Shown piece by piece: positions 63,577-64,000 of a DNA stretch of 64,000 nt (the first letter of the stretch is position 1; each line of letters begins with the position of its first letter). This DNA comes from Flagellimonas abyssi (GTDB lineage: Bacteria > Bacteroidota > Bacteroidia > Flavobacteriales > Flavobacteriaceae). The position numbers and the translations under genes are program-made. The stretch is taken from NCBI RefSeq assembly GCF_019457905.1, contig NZ_JAHZSV010000030.1:1-64000 (forward strand), in the 5' to 3' direction. Under the pieces are notes generated by a model. It saw nothing but the letters and a program-made list of their open reading frames with translations, ran no database searches and had not been told where the DNA came from.

Positions 63577-63970
63577 TTTTCAAGTAATTCCAGTTCAATA
63601 AAAAAACCGTATCTTTATTTCGCTGAAATTCAGCACACATAATTTATATAGCTACCCTATTTTTAACTTTCGCTGGTAGCTGTATCCATCTATATTTTAC
63701 ATATTGGAATTTCCGAATTCCTAAAAGGGCAATTGGCTTTTTAGCCAGATTGTATGAAATTTTTGTCACGCTTTGGCGTGACGAAAAGGAATAGCAAGAG
63801 GGTAACGGGCAGAGCCGCGTTACATATTCCTTTTAGCTTATAACCAATTGATTTTCAACAACTTGAAAATTAATGGATTATATATATTTCTTCGATTTGC
63901 GTCAAATGCCCTTGAACAACCTGTAAACAGGGATGGATTTACGTCAAATACACAAAAAAAGCGAAAGAAA
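63577..63970. other. Structured intergenic region, possible transfer origin or operator
   Basis: No gene is seen in 394 bases, but several repeats are packed here: TGGCT/AGCCA near 63733-63748; GTCACGC/GCGTGAC (63765-63782); nested AAAAGGAATA/TATTCCTTTT (63784-63793 and 63825-63834) enclosing GTAACG/CGTTAC (63802-63807 and 63818-63823); and an imperfect inverted repeat around 63844-63876. Then come two direct copies of GATTTrCGTCAAATrC (63894-63909 and 63936-63951), just before the start codon at 63971. Confidence 0.5.
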
Positions 63971-64000
63971 ATGGATTCATTCATCACCATCAGGTTCAAA
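63971..64000 (+). CDS. Start of an island gene (partial), possible mobilisation protein
   Basis: ATG 63971 opens a frame reading MDSFITIRFK to the window end. The opening resembles BfmA/BtgA-type mobilisation proteins, and the direct repeats upstream would fit, but ten residues do not prove it. Confidence 0.4.
   Translation, partial: MDSFITIRFK

Larger units (their letters stand above)
52304..64000. mobile_element. Integrative/conjugative-type island (left part)
   Basis: Starts at the tRNA-Leu 3' end and continues past the window. Backbone genes typical of Bacteroidota conjugative elements are present (ParB-family, DUF932-like, SSB, small conserved proteins, possible mobilisation gene start). 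A distinct A+T-rich cargo with a toxin-antitoxin pair sits between DUF932 and ssb. No integrase, relaxase or tra gene is inside the window, so the classification rests on backbone genes and the tRNA site. Confidence 0.65.

Overview
The window looks like chromosomal DNA of a marine-type Flavobacteriaceae (Bacteroidota). A Muricauda/Flagellimonas-like genus is my inference, not a proof. The supporting signs are: secreted proteins with type IX secretion C-terminal sorting domains, starts without strong Shine-Dalgarno sequences, a TTG...TAnnTTTG promoter before the tRNA genes, the Bacteroidota four-gene 'ligase-associated DNA damage response' cluster, and paired DUF1501/DUF1800 genes.

Layout. About 1-52 kb is chromosomal backbone, mostly on the minus strand: an M28 peptidase, PAP2 phosphatase, HDAC-family deacetylase and Tex (0.6-6.4 kb); an unknown exported protein and MetG (6.5-10 kb); the DUF1501/DUF1800 pair (10.2-13.4 kb); YraN, an unknown protein and a MORN-tailed membrane protein (13.6-16.7 kb); a serine hydrolase, Mfd and the DNA-repair cluster pdeM / helicase / ligase / MBL exonuclease (16.9-28.3 kb); TerB-like protein, Fbp, aspartokinase and an acyltransferase-GNAT fusion (28.4-33.6 kb); small enzymes, MgtE, RsmA, a TPR protein, SerS, an HTTM protein and RibF (33.6-45.1 kb); a 1264-residue secreted metalloprotease with a lipoprotein (45.2-49.7 kb); and Pth, L25 and Prs (49.7-52 kb).

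From the tRNA-Leu at 52.2 kb to the window end lies the start of an integrative/conjugative-type island. Its backbone genes are a ParB-family protein, a DUF932-like protein, SSB, two small conserved proteins and the first codons of a possible mobilisation gene. No integrase is visible. Between the DUF932-like gene and ssb sits an A+T-rich cargo: a DUF4238 gene divergent from a tight five-gene operon. That operon holds the AbiEi/AbiEii toxin-antitoxin pair, a three-TM membrane protein, an unrecognised protein and a UPF0489 (arginase/deacetylase-fold-like) protein. The last three form a candidate uncharacterised module.

The most striking pattern outside genes is a family of short palindromic repeats concentrated at 16.7-26.3 kb. 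Copies lie between genes, flank the serine hydrolase and pdeM as direct repeats, and are inserted in frame inside mfd (twice), the DNA ligase and metG. A small GIY-YIG nuclease gene sits exactly between the ligase stop and the helicase start. It is bracketed by 24-bp inverted repeats (20/24 identical) of the same family, so it may be the element that mobilises the repeats, in a REPIN/RAYT-like way. In the island, a roughly 140-bp leader is duplicated nearly unchanged upstream of the ParB and DUF932-like genes, with conserved pairing potential.
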